Origin: Glossina fuscipes
Taxonomy: Eukaryota; Arthropoda; Insecta; Diptera; Glossinidae
Length of the DNA: 64,000 bases
NCBI RefSeq assembly: GCF_014805625.2
Contig: NW_023998471.1
Location: forward strand, 1,342,875 to 1,406,874
Direction of reading: 5' to 3'
Shown here in pieces: positions 11,787-23,700 of the stretch; the stretch's first letter is position 1, and each line of letters starts with the position of its first letter. The translations under genes were made by a program, and so were the position numbers. A model generated the notes under the pieces. It did no database searches, was not told the DNA's origin, and saw only the letters and a list, made by a program, of their open reading frames with translations.

Positions 11787-12279
11787 ACGTTTCCAAATAG
11801 CGTGAGGAAGGGGAGGTTTTTTACATAAGTTCATATCCACCTTTATGTGTACATGTGTATGCATGTGCAATTTGAGGGAGCACGACCGTGTGAATGTGCG
11901 TTATTGTTTGTCTAGGAAACCACAACATGTTGCATACGTTTTTCTTGTTTTTGTTTCTTTTTTCGTGTGCATGTGTGTGTGTGTGTGTTTTTGCTTTGGT
12001 AAAGTTATCGCTACACTAACAACAAGACAAAAACAAAACGAAAAGCAGAAAAGTTACTTTGTGCAAATATTGTTTACATATTTATACACAACAACAATAA
12101 CAATAAGAACAACAAGCTAATGACGAAAAGGATGCTTGCGGCTGTTATAACCATCCGTACGTGTGTAAGTTTGACACCTTCTCCATCAGTTCGCTAGTTA
12201 TCATGAGTCATTTGCATTTGTGTATGCGTGTGTTTTTGCATGTTTTTGCATACCTACATAAATACAAATATAAGCATAT

Positions 12280-12310
12280 GCATACATGCATACATACATA
12301 CATACATATA
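12280..12310 (+). repeat. CATA tetranucleotide microsatellite
   Basis: Seven or so catacatacata-type units, slightly interrupted at the 5' end. Confidence 0.8.
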
Positions 12311-14689
12311 AAATTTATTTATTCTCTAAACTTTATGCAGTAGATCATAATAAGAAACCCCTACGCGAATCAGGTCAAGTACTTAAAAAGTCTTTCTTTC
12401 AGACGTTTTGCAAGGATTCCTAGCTTAAAGTTACATGATTAGTGCTAAGGGCACATTAAATTCATGGCGACGTATGCAACAATTCGATTAGGGATTTAAA
12501 GAAGATCTCCATATTTTCTTATAACAATCGAATCATTTCAGAAGTGGATCAGTGTGTCTGCCTGCTGGAATATCCTGCATTACCTGCATTTCTGCATACT
12601 ACGTAAAGATTGTAACGTTCGCGATATGTTTGGTCCGAGAATGAATTTGAAAATGAAAATGGATTCATTAAATTGTTTCTAGACCCATGTAAACAACTAT
12701 TTCACTAAAATTTTTATAAGAGAGAAACCGATATTCTTAATATTTCTTGATGAAAATCAGCAAAAAATATTATTTCCGCTTATGTAAAAAAAAGTGAGAA
12801 TGTAGGTGTTTTTTGAATCCGCTCCAAATCTCTTTCCCTTTCTTGCGAAAAACAATCTTTTTTCATGTGCTTTTTAATATATTATGATAAAAATTGACTT
12901 GAATAGATTTCGACTTCTGACCAATCCCAAACCAAGTCTTTTTGTAATAAGAAAGCCCGATATTTCTTACTATTATTTTGTACTGAAAATGAATGAAGAA
13001 CAGCAAAATCTGTGAGAAAAAAATTCACACTAAATATGGATGAGATTGCTTCATGTTCATCGGCATTCTTCTTCCTTAAGAGTTCTCAGGCGAAATGCGT
13101 CTTTACATGGCAACAAAGCCCAGCTTTTGATGCTTCATGGTATAAATAGATGACAAATCGTATAAGCTAAAGTGTAGATGTAGGACAATTGATAGTCAAC
13201 TTTGCCCGGCTATTACGGGTTTACTTGCTCTTTTAACTAATAAAAGGCTGCTTATTCCCACTTAGTGGGATTTGCAAACGGACTTAACGACCAATAGTCA
13301 CATGGCCCGAAAGTAAGTTTTTCAACTTGAACGGAGGATAATGTAAGGATTTTTAATCGCGACTAAGCTTTAATGGAATCCTTGATCCGTGAACTGATGT
13401 CGATGTTCGCTTAAACGACTTTTCGTCAGTACTTGTCTTAAGGAGCTCGCTCTAGGGAATGTTTGATGTGAGGCGCATTGTTAAGCAAATATAATCTAAG
13501 CTATCGTAGATTAGTTCTGGAATCTTATTACACTTTTCTTCATCAATTGAATGGGAGGCTTTCGATGACATACTAGAAATTCATTTTGTTGAAACATTTC
13601 GAAAGGAGTGTCCAAGTTGTAGAGAAACAACAAATTAAATTGTTTAGGGTAAAATAGTTAGTGATCCCTTTTGAGCATATCTTCTACCCAAAAGAAAATA
13701 ATGATCATCTGTAAAGATGCGAATCGTCTGCAATTTATACAACTGGAAAAGCGATATATGTATGTGTGGGATTTATAATTTCTACGCATGTTATTTAGTT
13801 ATACTTATTATTTACTTAAAGCAAATTTGTTAACCTGCTGAGAGGTCGTAAAGAACTAAAGGGCGCACCTTTTCTAATGGGTTTATATACGCTTACCATA
13901 ATTCGTCTTTGGCTTTTATCAAAGATAAAAAAGTGTCAGTTCAGATTTTCGCAATACTTGGGGCAGATATTGTTTTCCATGAATTAACATCATTAACACT
14001 TTTATTTGTATTTGTATTTGTATTGCTTAAATTGAAATGAAGCACATTTCCCGTAAAGTTCAATATGTATACATATCAGGTTAAAGAAAAAGTTCTGTCG
14101 TGTTTCTCGTCGATTTCTAATATTTCCTATTGCTATAGCCAGAGAGAAGGCAGACGGACTTCCGAAGAGAAAATGCGAGGAATTAGATGTCGAAAGAACT
14201 ACCCAAGGCACATACTAAGTGGTATGAGTTGTAGATTAGTTCGAAAGGAGTCTCGATAAAACAAACTAATGCGGGTGCGATACCACCCACCATATCCCGA
14301 TATATAAAGTTTTCAATAAATTCCTATTGCACTAGGGACTTTTGTGTTGTTGTTCTTGTTTTAGAAGGTAAACGAAACCTTTTTCTTTAATAGTCACATA
14401 TGGTTCAATGAGATAAATGCAGCGCAATTTGGTGATGAGAATTTCTCTTCGTTTTGGGGTAATTTTAATGCACTGGACATTGTCTATCCCTCTATTGGCA
14501 AAGTGCCACATATCCTACTACTCTAGCCATTTTCCCAAGAGTGGTTCAAATCTATTAAGCTTGACACAATTTTTTTCTAATTTTTCTTAACACGCACCAT
14601 TGAAGAAGGATGGAGGTACATTCATTTTGTCATCACGTTCGTCACAGATGTGATTGTCATAACGTTCGTTCAGATGTAGTTCTGATTAG

Positions 14690-15550
14690 CATAATATTGT
14701 GAATTGGCTAAGGCATGTCTGTCCGCCTTTGGGGCTTACATGTCGACTTGGTGTATGTTACTGACACTCTCTCGGTCGTAAAAGTTAAGAGATCGACTTC
14801 AAATTTGGTAGAAATATTGGCAGGAAATTGGCCAAAATTGCCCCGAGAGCACGAGCCCGCAGCGAAGCGTAAGCTGAACACAACTCCATTTTTCTAAACA
14901 AAATAATTGTTTTTTTTTTTTTGTGCATTATGCACAAATCATAAAAGATTGAAGTCTGAAATTTTACGCATTTACTTTACGAAACAGTATATTCTTTACG
15001 CGCAAAAATGAAAATCATCCGCCATGGAAGATCCAAGATCCAAGATCCAAGAATGGAAAAAATCGTCCATGCTCACATAGAGTTATATAAGTGATTAAAT
15101 TCTCTTTCTGTTACTCTTTTGACGTTTTATGCTTGTTAGTTATAAGGTAAACAAGACAGAATGTTTAAAAAATTGTTTGGAACTTGCCTCAAATGATGAT
15201 ATATTATTTCCCTAACAATGCTTTAGTTCTCAAATAAATACGGTGGACATCACGACGCGGAGGATTAGTTTGTTCCTAATAATACCATCGATATGGGTAT
15301 CAAATGAAAGCACTTAGAGAGTAGAGGGCGACAAGTTAAACGTGTTAATACTAAATTAATTATGGTAGACACCTTAATGTGTGAGATAAATTTGTGAAGA
15401 ACTTGGAGAGCATGCTAGGTGGGTTAATTCTAATTTAGTTATGATGGATGCGTCGTGATGGGTTAATTTTTTCCTAACAAAACCTTGAAGTGAACTAAGA
15501 GGTGGAAAATAAATTTTATTCCCCTCAACTTTTCAAGAAAATAAATAAAA
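14690..15550 (+). repeat. dispersed repeat family B, copy 1
   Basis: The block atatgggtatcaaatgaaag, followed by 'cacttagagagtaga' (about 15290-15330), is shared with the copies at ~19.7-20.4 kb (inverted) and ~60.2-60.85 kb. The left part shares the 'tgtctgtccg' and 'acttcaaatttggtagaaa' segments. The copy looks internally duplicated: 'aacttggagag' and 'gggttaat' recur at about 15400-15470. Non-coding. The open frame at 14715-14897 lies inside it and is not a gene. Confidence 0.6.
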
Positions 15551-16436
15551 GCATGTGACGCTAGTGATTTTAATGGGTACGCGAGCTTTGGCTCTCATAC
15601 TTCGAAAATATATGAAATATTTTTTGTTTACAATTGGGTAGAAATTTCTCTTCGACCTAATATATTTCTTTGATGATGTGTTATCATTAGCAATAACTTG
15701 GGTTTTTCGTAAGAGCAGAGCAGAGTTCTAAAGGTATATACACGTACGCATGAAACTGTTTTGATTTATGTTGCTTCGTATTGCGTTCCTAATTAATGAC
15801 GCAAATAGAGGCCTTCATGTATTATGGGTAAAATCGTTAAGAGTAAATTATTTAAGAATTTCTATGCAAATTTTCAAGAATAAATTTAAGATATTAGTCA
15901 TCATGATCGAAATGTTTTTCGTTGCAGTGTTGCAGTGTTGCAGTGTTTGCACCGAAAGCGAGAATTAAGAAAATTGTTAATTAAAGGTCAAAAGCAAACT
16001 TCAACTTAAAGAGCTCGACTCAAAGCGAAACATTTGTACCATGATTTCGTAATTTTCATCAATTTAATGTTTAATGCAACCTTTTAATGGATAAATTCCA
16101 AGGTTCTATTGTGGGTTTCTCAACACTTAACTCATTTCATATTGAGTAACACGTTTTATCATTGATGCATGTGTGCATCTAACATATGGAAGACAATGTG
16201 AACAAGCATAAGAGATTTAATTCAAAAACAACAAAGACATCTACGCTCACCTTCATCTCAAATAGAATAAATATATAAATATTGCAAATTTTATTTTTAA
16301 TTTTTTTAGTAATTGAGGGCGCGTCGTCATGGATCGAATTTCTTTATACCATATTATGCCAAAGCTTACACCAATAATTGTTATTAAGTTACAAAATGTT
16401 CACGAAAATATTTTGAATTTTTTAATCTCTGTCGAT
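15551..16436. other. no gene recognised
   Basis: AT-rich sequence. A short tandem (ttgcagtgttgcagtgttgc) lies near 15930-15950. Nothing else can be supported. Confidence 0.45.
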
Positions 16437-16695
16437 ATGACTTGCCTGGTAAGTAAGAATCACAATTAGCAAGTTAGCGTTCGCGGGCTCAAACCTCTAG
16501 TGCGTTAGAATTTACTTTGATCTTAGTTAGAATGCGCACTCAGCCGGTAAATGCGTAGTACTTACTGATTGGGCACACCCATTAGGTTCGGGCCGCATTT
16601 TTCCCATGTCTTTGTCTTTGCTGACTTCTTTGTGACCTGACTACTTAGCTCACATCCCCTGTGTGATCGGCCATATTAAAAAAAAAGAAAAGTTC
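16437..16695 (+). mobile_element. probable tRNA-derived SINE with A-rich tail (distinct body)
   Basis: The head (ttgcctggtaagtaagaatc, then gggctcaaacctctagtgcg) resembles the heads of the two SINEs at 17.8 and 38.9 kb and includes a B-box-like GGCTCAAACC. The body that follows (AGCCGGTAAATGCGTAGTAC, GATTGGGCACACCC, TTCGGGCCGCA) is unlike theirs and much less AT-rich than its surroundings. It ends in a 9-A run at about 16678-16686. No target-site duplication was identified. It may be a second SINE family sharing a head. Confidence 0.45.
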
Positions 16696-17646
16696 AAAAA
16701 ACTGTTGGGATTTTTTGCTTAACTAAAATCTTCTTTACCTACCAACCATCGCCATAAGATTGTTGCAATGTCCTACATTCTCTACGTTATTTATATGTCA
16801 TTGAAGGTGACTTCAGAAATCGAGGTGGTATATACTGAAGATAGCGAGATTCGCTAGGTGAACTGAATACTAACTTTTTATCCCAATCCAAGACGCAGTG
16901 GGCTTTTTCAATTTTAACTTTTTTTTTTTTCAGTAAAGCTCGCTGGCAAATTTTAATCCATAGAAAACCAAGTATTAAATCGGACGAAAATTGAAGTTGA
17001 AAGTATGAAAAATCAAAGACGATTGAAGAGTAAACAAGTGATAAGCTTGAAAACCATTTAGAACTTCAAGTCTTACAATTGTATAAGAATTTGTGCATTA
17101 ATGCTAATCTACGATGCCTTGACTATACAAGTTGTTTCCATGAGCCTGGTAGAATTGTATTTAAGAATTTTTTAATTTCCAAAATGAAATTTCAGCCCAT
17201 CCATGCGAGAAAATTGCCCACATCCATTTTCATTGACAATACCTCAGGCTAGTAAGACTCCCTTCAATGGGGATTATCTTAGTCCTTGGGGGGCCCTCAA
17301 TTAAACTCGACAAATTGCCGACGATTCTAGCGAACCATCTGATTAAGACTTCACGCCAGGTGCGGACGTTAGACCTCCAAAAACGTCTGCCCAAGCAGTT
17401 GCCGGGCTATTTACTTCACCATCCCTCTAAGACTGTCGACAAGAAAGCTAGAATCGTTGCATTTAATACTTTCTAAAAGTGGAAACTACTGAAAACATCA
17501 GCCTTAAAATCAATCCAATAAGAAATTTAATCTTTTTCTTCTGCAACTCAGTAAGATGATTCATTGTGTTGACAAAATTCTTTGCTTGCATTCTAAAAAG
17601 AGTGACCGTTAGATTAATATTAGATGTATATATATGAATATGTAAA

Positions 17647-17805
17647 CAGTAAAAGCTCATTATTCGCGCTTCTTTCATTCGCGTTCTCACTATTCGCGGA
17701 TCTAATAAGTACGTACATAATAATAAAAGGATTCCAATAGGCATCCAATTACCATTTCGTATTCACGGTTTCTGTATTCGCGGCACATATAAAGAACTTT
17801 TACTG
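17647..17805. mobile_element. pogo/Tigger-like MITE, ~159 bp
   Basis: The termini are inverted repeats: CAGTAAAAGCTC at 17647 and, at the right end, GAACTTTTACTG ending at 17805. Internally 'ATTCGCG' recurs four times (ATTCGCGC, ATTCGCGTT, ATTCGCGG, and ATTCGCGG near the right end), as in short pogo-type elements that start CAGT. A TA dinucleotide follows the right end; the left flank reads AA, so one base of the expected TA duplication has changed. No coding capacity. Confidence 0.55.
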
Positions 17806-17813
17806 TATATACA

Positions 17814-18003
17814 ATCTGCCTAAGTGGCCGAGTAGGCAAGAATCTCGCAACTAGTAACTCCAATGGTCATAGGTTCAAATCTCATGTGCGGGTAGAGTTT
17901 TAATAAAGCCGAAAGCCTTAGATGCTAGTGCTTTAAGATAATTAGTCTTAGGATTTATTCTCCGGCTAAGTTTATGATAATAATAATAATAATAACAATA
18001 ATA
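17814..18003 (+). mobile_element. tRNA-derived SINE, copy 1, with (ATA)n tail
   Basis: The head resembles a Leu/Ser-type tRNA: an A-box-like TGGCCGAGTAGG and a B-box GGTTCAAATCTC. The body CCTTAGATGCTAGTGCTTTA is shared with the inverted copy at 38.9 kb. The 3' end is an ATA/ATAA repeat (about 17973-18003). A possible 8-bp target-site duplication, tatataca, flanks it (17806-17813 and 18004-18011), though it is low complexity. It abuts the MITE at 17647-17805. Confidence 0.75.
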
Positions 18004-18477
18004 TATATACACACATTATGAGTTATCACGCCCGTCACGTAACTAGTATCATTTTGCGAGAAGTGATCTTTTTCAAGTTTTTCAATTATTTTCTTATTTC
18101 ATTTTAATGTCATTAAAAAGCTCTGGGTTGTGGGATTTTGTTTACTTTCCAAATGATTTTCAGATGAAGCAACACAATGACAATAAGAAGCGGAACGGTT
18201 TTCACGAAAATTGCATTTTTTTTTAAATCCATGCAAATACTTAGCAATAATCTCTTCAATTCTTCAATGAAGAGAGTGGAGGTCAGTTAGAATTCGCTCA
18301 AAGGAATTTCAATGTGTTGATGGCTAACAAATAGAAAAATGCGTATTTATGTAAGTGTCATATGTATACAAAGGTATACAAAAAATGGTGCGAAAAATAC
18401 ATCAAAAATTGATTGATAAATCTCTCTGCTGGCGAATTCACTTTAGTTCTACGTTAAGGAGAATATTTATTTATAAC

Positions 18478-19140
18478 TTATTTATTTATTTATTTGTTTA
18501 GCTATCAGCAGGTACATATCAGTATGGCTTACAAAAAAATCTGTATATGATATGTAAACGAATGGGAATAAATTAACCTATGCCTTAGAATGCTTTACGC
18601 TAAGCCTATAAAGGCAACAGCAACACTAATACTTAGAAACTTACAATACTGCTATCGATTAAGTAAATACACATTTCATATAGAAAAAAAAACGTTATTA
18701 AAGAGTTCATAGAGGAGGCGAGTTACGTCCACCACTAAACGACATAGTAACCCCAACTAAACATAAAATTGTTGGTAACGTTACCGTTACAATCATTCAA
18801 CAAATTAGCGGACCTTAAGTCAACATTTCCGATCACATCGTAATATTCTTTTGTCCAATTAGTTTAGTAAGCACGCTTTGGAATTCGAAAAAAAACCCCT
18901 TTAGAAGTTATAAATGGGGAGTTTTCTTCCCCATTAATAAGCTCACAGCAAGACCCACGCTTCTCTTCCCGAGAGAATTTAGATTGATTGAAAGGAAGCT
19001 ATGCTCTATTCGTCTAAGCCAGCGATAGGGGAATAGGAGAAATTGTTCAAAGCTGTAGCTTGGTGGCCAAACCATTTAGGCATACTCGACAATAGTTGTC
19101 GGTTAGCCGACCTTTTCATAATGCTAAGAGCTAACGAGGA
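18478..19140 (-). mobile_element. probable heavily decayed LINE 3' remnant
   Basis: An A-rich tail in reverse (ttatttatttatttatttgt, about 18478-18500) begins this stretch. The minus strand beyond it gives broken pieces like a LINE reverse-transcriptase C-terminus, for example LSIMKRSAN, WFGHQATALNNFSYSPIAGL and SLGKRSVGLAVSLLM, with many stops and shifts. The reading is by eye and weak. It could be unrelated AT-rich sequence. Confidence 0.3.
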
Positions 19141-19735
19141 GATTTTTATATTAGCGTTCAACAAATTGAAATGAACTCGAACTCGTTTAAAGGTAAAATT
19201 TTGAATTGGAAGAGAATTCGTTTCTATAGATTGTTAATTTTTTTATTATTTAAAGTGTTGACATGTTGAACGTTGATGGCCGTCATTCTTTTGTAAAGCA
19301 TTGGTTTTAGACAACAATGAAATATGGCCGCAAGGAAGCGGAAAGTAGGCACCATTGTTATCTTCGCTTCTTTTATAATAACGCAAAAGGAGAAAGTATG
19401 AAAAGAAATATCCTTGAGTACGTACGTACACAAGTACGCACAAATACAAACAGGGGGAGACATTTATATACCGTATACTGCAACGACGAAATTTAGGTCT
19501 ACATGAAACAACATGAGCCAAAAAATGTTATAAAAAAGTTATTGCTCGAATAAAGTGAAACAAAATTCCAGAAACATAATGATAAAGTGAAGCTCCTCTA
19601 GTCTTTCATTACACATTTTTATAATCGTATAAGTTTTTTATTGGCGGAAAATTGCGTTAATTTATCTCATCTAAGTCTTTTTGAATCTGAAAAGCAAATT
19701 ATAGCCGTATTAGAATATAATATGTAAGAAAGTTA
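19141..19735. other. no gene recognised
   Basis: Unique-looking AT-rich sequence. Open frames on the minus strand (19224-19521) overlap one another and show no domain. Confidence 0.4.
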
Positions 19736-20410
19736 TATTCGGCAAGGGACGAATCTCACATACCCATCTCTACACTTTTCGCATTCTACTCTCCAAGTTC
19801 TTTTATTTGGTACCCATATCGCTAGTATTACTAGGAAAAAATTAATCGTGGTGTCTACCTTATTTATATTAAGATTAACCCCTTTTTAGACAGATAATAT
19901 ATCTAGATTTGAGGAGTGTGTAAAATAGTTTTAAACGTTCGGCCGTGTTTGCCTTATGATAAATAAGCATTAAACCTCAAAAAAGTGAATGTGTGGGCTT
20001 GGGCGATTGATTGCACTTTCAGACCTAAAGAGTAGACTGTTTCGTGTGTAAAGTAAAAGTGAAAAATTTCCGCCTTCTCACTTTAGTAATATCCGAATAA
20101 CGACCAAAAATCCAAAACTTTTACCTAAAAAAAACCAAGTTTCGTTCAGTTTACGCTACACAGCGCGCTTCTGCTCTGACCAATCTGGTCCATTTCCAAT
20201 ACCAACCTGCGTGGAGAAACTTCCAATGTTTCTACCAAATTTGAAGTCGATATTTTAATTTTTGCGACGAGGAAAGTACCAACAACACACACCACACAGA
20301 TGGACGGACATGCTCAACTCAGAATTTCACGCTGATCAAGAATATGCATATATATTTTGGAAAAAAAACAAAATGGCTATGCCCCCATCTTGGAGTGGCT
20401 GGTATAAAAA
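19735..20410 (-). repeat. dispersed repeat family B, copy 2 (inverted)
   Basis: The reverse complement of 19741-19860 contains tagcgatatgggtaccaaat and aaaagaacttggagagtaga, nearly identical to 60760-60800. The other end carries 'acacaccacacagatggacggaca' and 'atttcacgctgatcaagaatat' (20286-20347), the reverse complement of 60285-60350. So the same unit lies here inverted relative to the 60-kb copy. Confidence 0.7.
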
Positions 20411-20688
20411 TTATAGGTCATATATGAAAAGTTTACATACTTGTACTGCCTCCTTAAGAATTATGAAAAGTCGCAGCAAATGCATTTGAAAAAATTTGAA
20501 CAAATATTTCAATTTAATAAATAACTTTTTGTCATATTGAATATTTACATTGCATTCGCATAGCAAACTTTTAGGTTTCTTCTTTTTTAATTTTAAAAGC
20601 ATACCTTCCTACGTCTCACGAAGAGATTTTAAGGATTAAGAACGGGTAGTTGTACTCAGTTAAACGTTTCCCGTGATTGTCGTTCAGT

Positions 20689-20719
<31 letters not shown>

Positions 20720-23700
20720 AAATAAATGAAATTAGAAAAGTGTTTTCGAACGCTTCATGAAGGTCCGGCATAAAAGAGGAAGAATTTATTAAAAATAAAT
20801 TGGCGTTCACATGAAACGACGAAACGGTAAAACCTGAAAGCCTTGTATCACCTTTGCAAACCTGTGGTGGCGATGCAAACACTATTAAAATATTTTACCG
20901 AAGAAAATGTCAAACTCGCTAAATTAATTTTTTGCCGTCACTGTGCAGATGCACACATCAGTTTTCTGGGGTTTTTCTGACAGAAAACATTAGTTTGCCT
21001 AAAAGTATTTGGAAAACTAGAATTTCTTCTATTGCATAAGTTATGTCAAGGACGTGCAATCGGCATAGTCTTAAGAGAATGGGATAAATCGCGGACTGTG
21101 TTGAAAAACGCTAAATAGGGGAACATGTTAATTGTCCTACTTACGTCGCGAAAAATTTTGTTGATTTCCACAAATCGTGGAAGTGAAAACGATTCCAGTC
21201 AAAAAACTACAGGGCAGATCCACAATGGAATCAACTATGAAGACGAATAGTCTTCGCACGTTATTTGGGTTGGATTAGCTCGGTCCAGCGCGTTACAAGA
21301 AGCACTAAGCCAAGGATGCAATTGCGTCGATCGTTAGCAGAAAAATATGTGAAAAGCCATTGTAGGTGGATTTTTGAGTCTCATATAGCAAAACCTGTCC
21401 AGGAACTACTACTGGCAGGCAAACCAAAACGTGCCAATGTCTCGAAATTCCTCAATATTTTTCTTTTTAATTAACGCTTTTTCAACTGATTACGTATCGT
21501 GGCTTTCATTCTTTTAACAGATGGAAGTTATCCGTAGACCGACATGGATTTCGTTCTTGTAAAGATTTTTATAGAGGTATCAATTGTTTCAATAGCCTCT
21601 TTTGAAGCAAATAACAATCGTCAAATTTATTCTTATAGCATTTTCTGCTCTTGGGTATTTAGTATACACTTGCTCTGAATTGTACCAATTAGAAATCTGT
21701 TTTAAAGTGTTAGATTTTAAGATTCGAACTAAATTCTTTTCGGTTTGGTTACTTTTTGTAACCCTTTATGTATATGTCTATGTATCCAGCCTTTCAGTTT
21801 GCATATTCGTTTGTCTTTCTAAGCATCGGTGAACTATTCTGTCATCTTAGTCCTCGTAAGCACGCGAGTTCGACACTTGCAACTTTACAATTCCGTCCAT
21901 GCACCCATTCTTCAGTCCGTTTGATTAATTCAATGCAGGTCTCCATCGATTCATATGCATATTTGTGTCTATGTACTTTTCAAGCCCTAAGTTCACCTAA
22001 CCGTTGGTTGTATGGCCGCCTAATTGCCATGTTTAATGACCTCCTATCAATCTACCCGACCATCCTTTTACCTATTTGCCTGTTTACTTGTCCTTATATT
22101 TGTTCGTTCGCCAGGTTCTCTCTCTGTATCTTCATATATACTATTCAGCTTCAACGCCCATCTAATGACCTGGCCTGGTAAGATCGGACAGTCGGGCATC
22201 ATTCTATCAACTCATTCATCCGAGAATTCGCCTGAAGGATTACCTGTTTGCTCTGTTCACTCACACACATTTGTCAGTTGCTTCGTTGTTGATAATGTTT
22301 CTCAATGGAACCAAAATTTATATAAAAGCATGAAATCGCCCTACACATTCTTTAGCTTGCCGAATATTGAACTGCACTGGATGAAAGCAATAATTTTAGT
22401 GAAACTGCTAAAAAGATTCCAGAATGAATCCAGAATTATTAAAAATAATGATGATGGCTTAAGCAAGATGTCTAGGACTTTTAAATACCTAAAAATATGC
22501 AAAGGAGATTTTCATCGAAATTTATTTTAAAATTTGATCAACAGACAATTTCGGGAGCTAAGTGAATGCAATCCATAATACGCTTTCAGGCGGCTTTGCA
22601 AATATTATCTCGAACTGCTTACCACTTACTCACTACGAAATGTAAAAATCATTCAAAATTATTAATTTGCTGATTAATAAAAATAATAATAATTGCATTA
22701 AGTTCGTTTGCAACATGTTCCTCATTTATATTGTGCATATACGATACGCAAATCATTCTGAATTAATTGGTAGAAAAAAGAAACAACAAATGAAAGAAGA
22801 AATTATTTCTGGCCGGATTTTTATTTAATTTAATAAATATGTAAACGGTCTTCAAATAATTGAATCATAAATCTTTGCGTAGATATTTTCGGTTTAATAC
22901 CAAAAAGGAAAAAAAGGAACTAAAGATTATTATTGGTTTTACTTGAAATATTTTTCCATTTCCGTTCAATATAAATCAAATTATTTTAGAGACAAAAATA
23001 GATCTCACAAAAAGTTAAACAAACGATTACACTGGGAACGCTAGGTGATGGTGAACTTTTATTTAAAACATTGCACAGACATTGCTTGATGTGCAAAAAA
23101 AGTTTTACAAAAACGTTTAATCACTTCTAGCAAATCCGAAACTTAACGTGTTTACAGCCGCACAGACTAAAGAAGACTGTTGCTTTTTATGGCGCAAACA
23201 CCGTTTTAGGACTTGTCTGCAAAGGACGAAAGCGACAACAGTTGGTCGTATGGTTGTTTCTTCATGTTGTATATGTAAGTCGTAGAATTTTGGAGACCAG
23301 GTACAACTGTATTTTTATGTTCATATAACAATGCGAAGGAAATAAAGTAAATCGTAACGAATGAAAGAGTAAACGACGAATTTTCAACCAACGTCGTGAC
23401 GTGGCTTAAAGAGAACATTTCTTATCAAATAACCACGAAATTCCCAAAGAATATTTGTGGTTGTAGTTGTAATGATAATAATATGTTATTGTTGTTTTTG
23501 CATTTTCATTATTTACATACAATTCGAACAACAACGTAAGCAAACTTTAAATATGTTTGCATACAACTAGACATTTACCTCGGCTGAACTGGCACACAGA
23601 CGTAGCCATTTCATACTTTGAACACTTGTAGCATTACGTAAATACTTTTGACTCGTCCTCGTTTATTATTATTATTAAGGATAAGATGGATGTGTTTCTT

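Larger units (their letters stand above)
9787..14690. other. long non-coding stretch upstream of mAChR-B
   Basis: No recognisable coding exon. It contains the degenerate triplicated repeat at ~10.04-10.43 kb, a GCT-rich microsatellite (11762-11786), a GT run near 11967-11988, a CATA run (12280-12310) and several long A/T homopolymers. Open frames at 10456-10776, 11593-11805 and 11845-12120 follow low-complexity composition and show no domain. It may contain the mAChR-B promoter and 5' non-coding exons, which I cannot place. Confidence 0.5.

Noticed and set aside
17814..17890. Functional tRNA gene
   Set aside because: The A and B boxes are present, but the acceptor and other stems do not pair; the shared body, tail and second copy show a SINE.
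21768..22530. Long overlapping open frames (137 and 168 codons)
   Set aside because: Composition is Ser/Leu/Phe-rich, driven by pyrimidine-rich sequence; no domain or intron signals that I could support.
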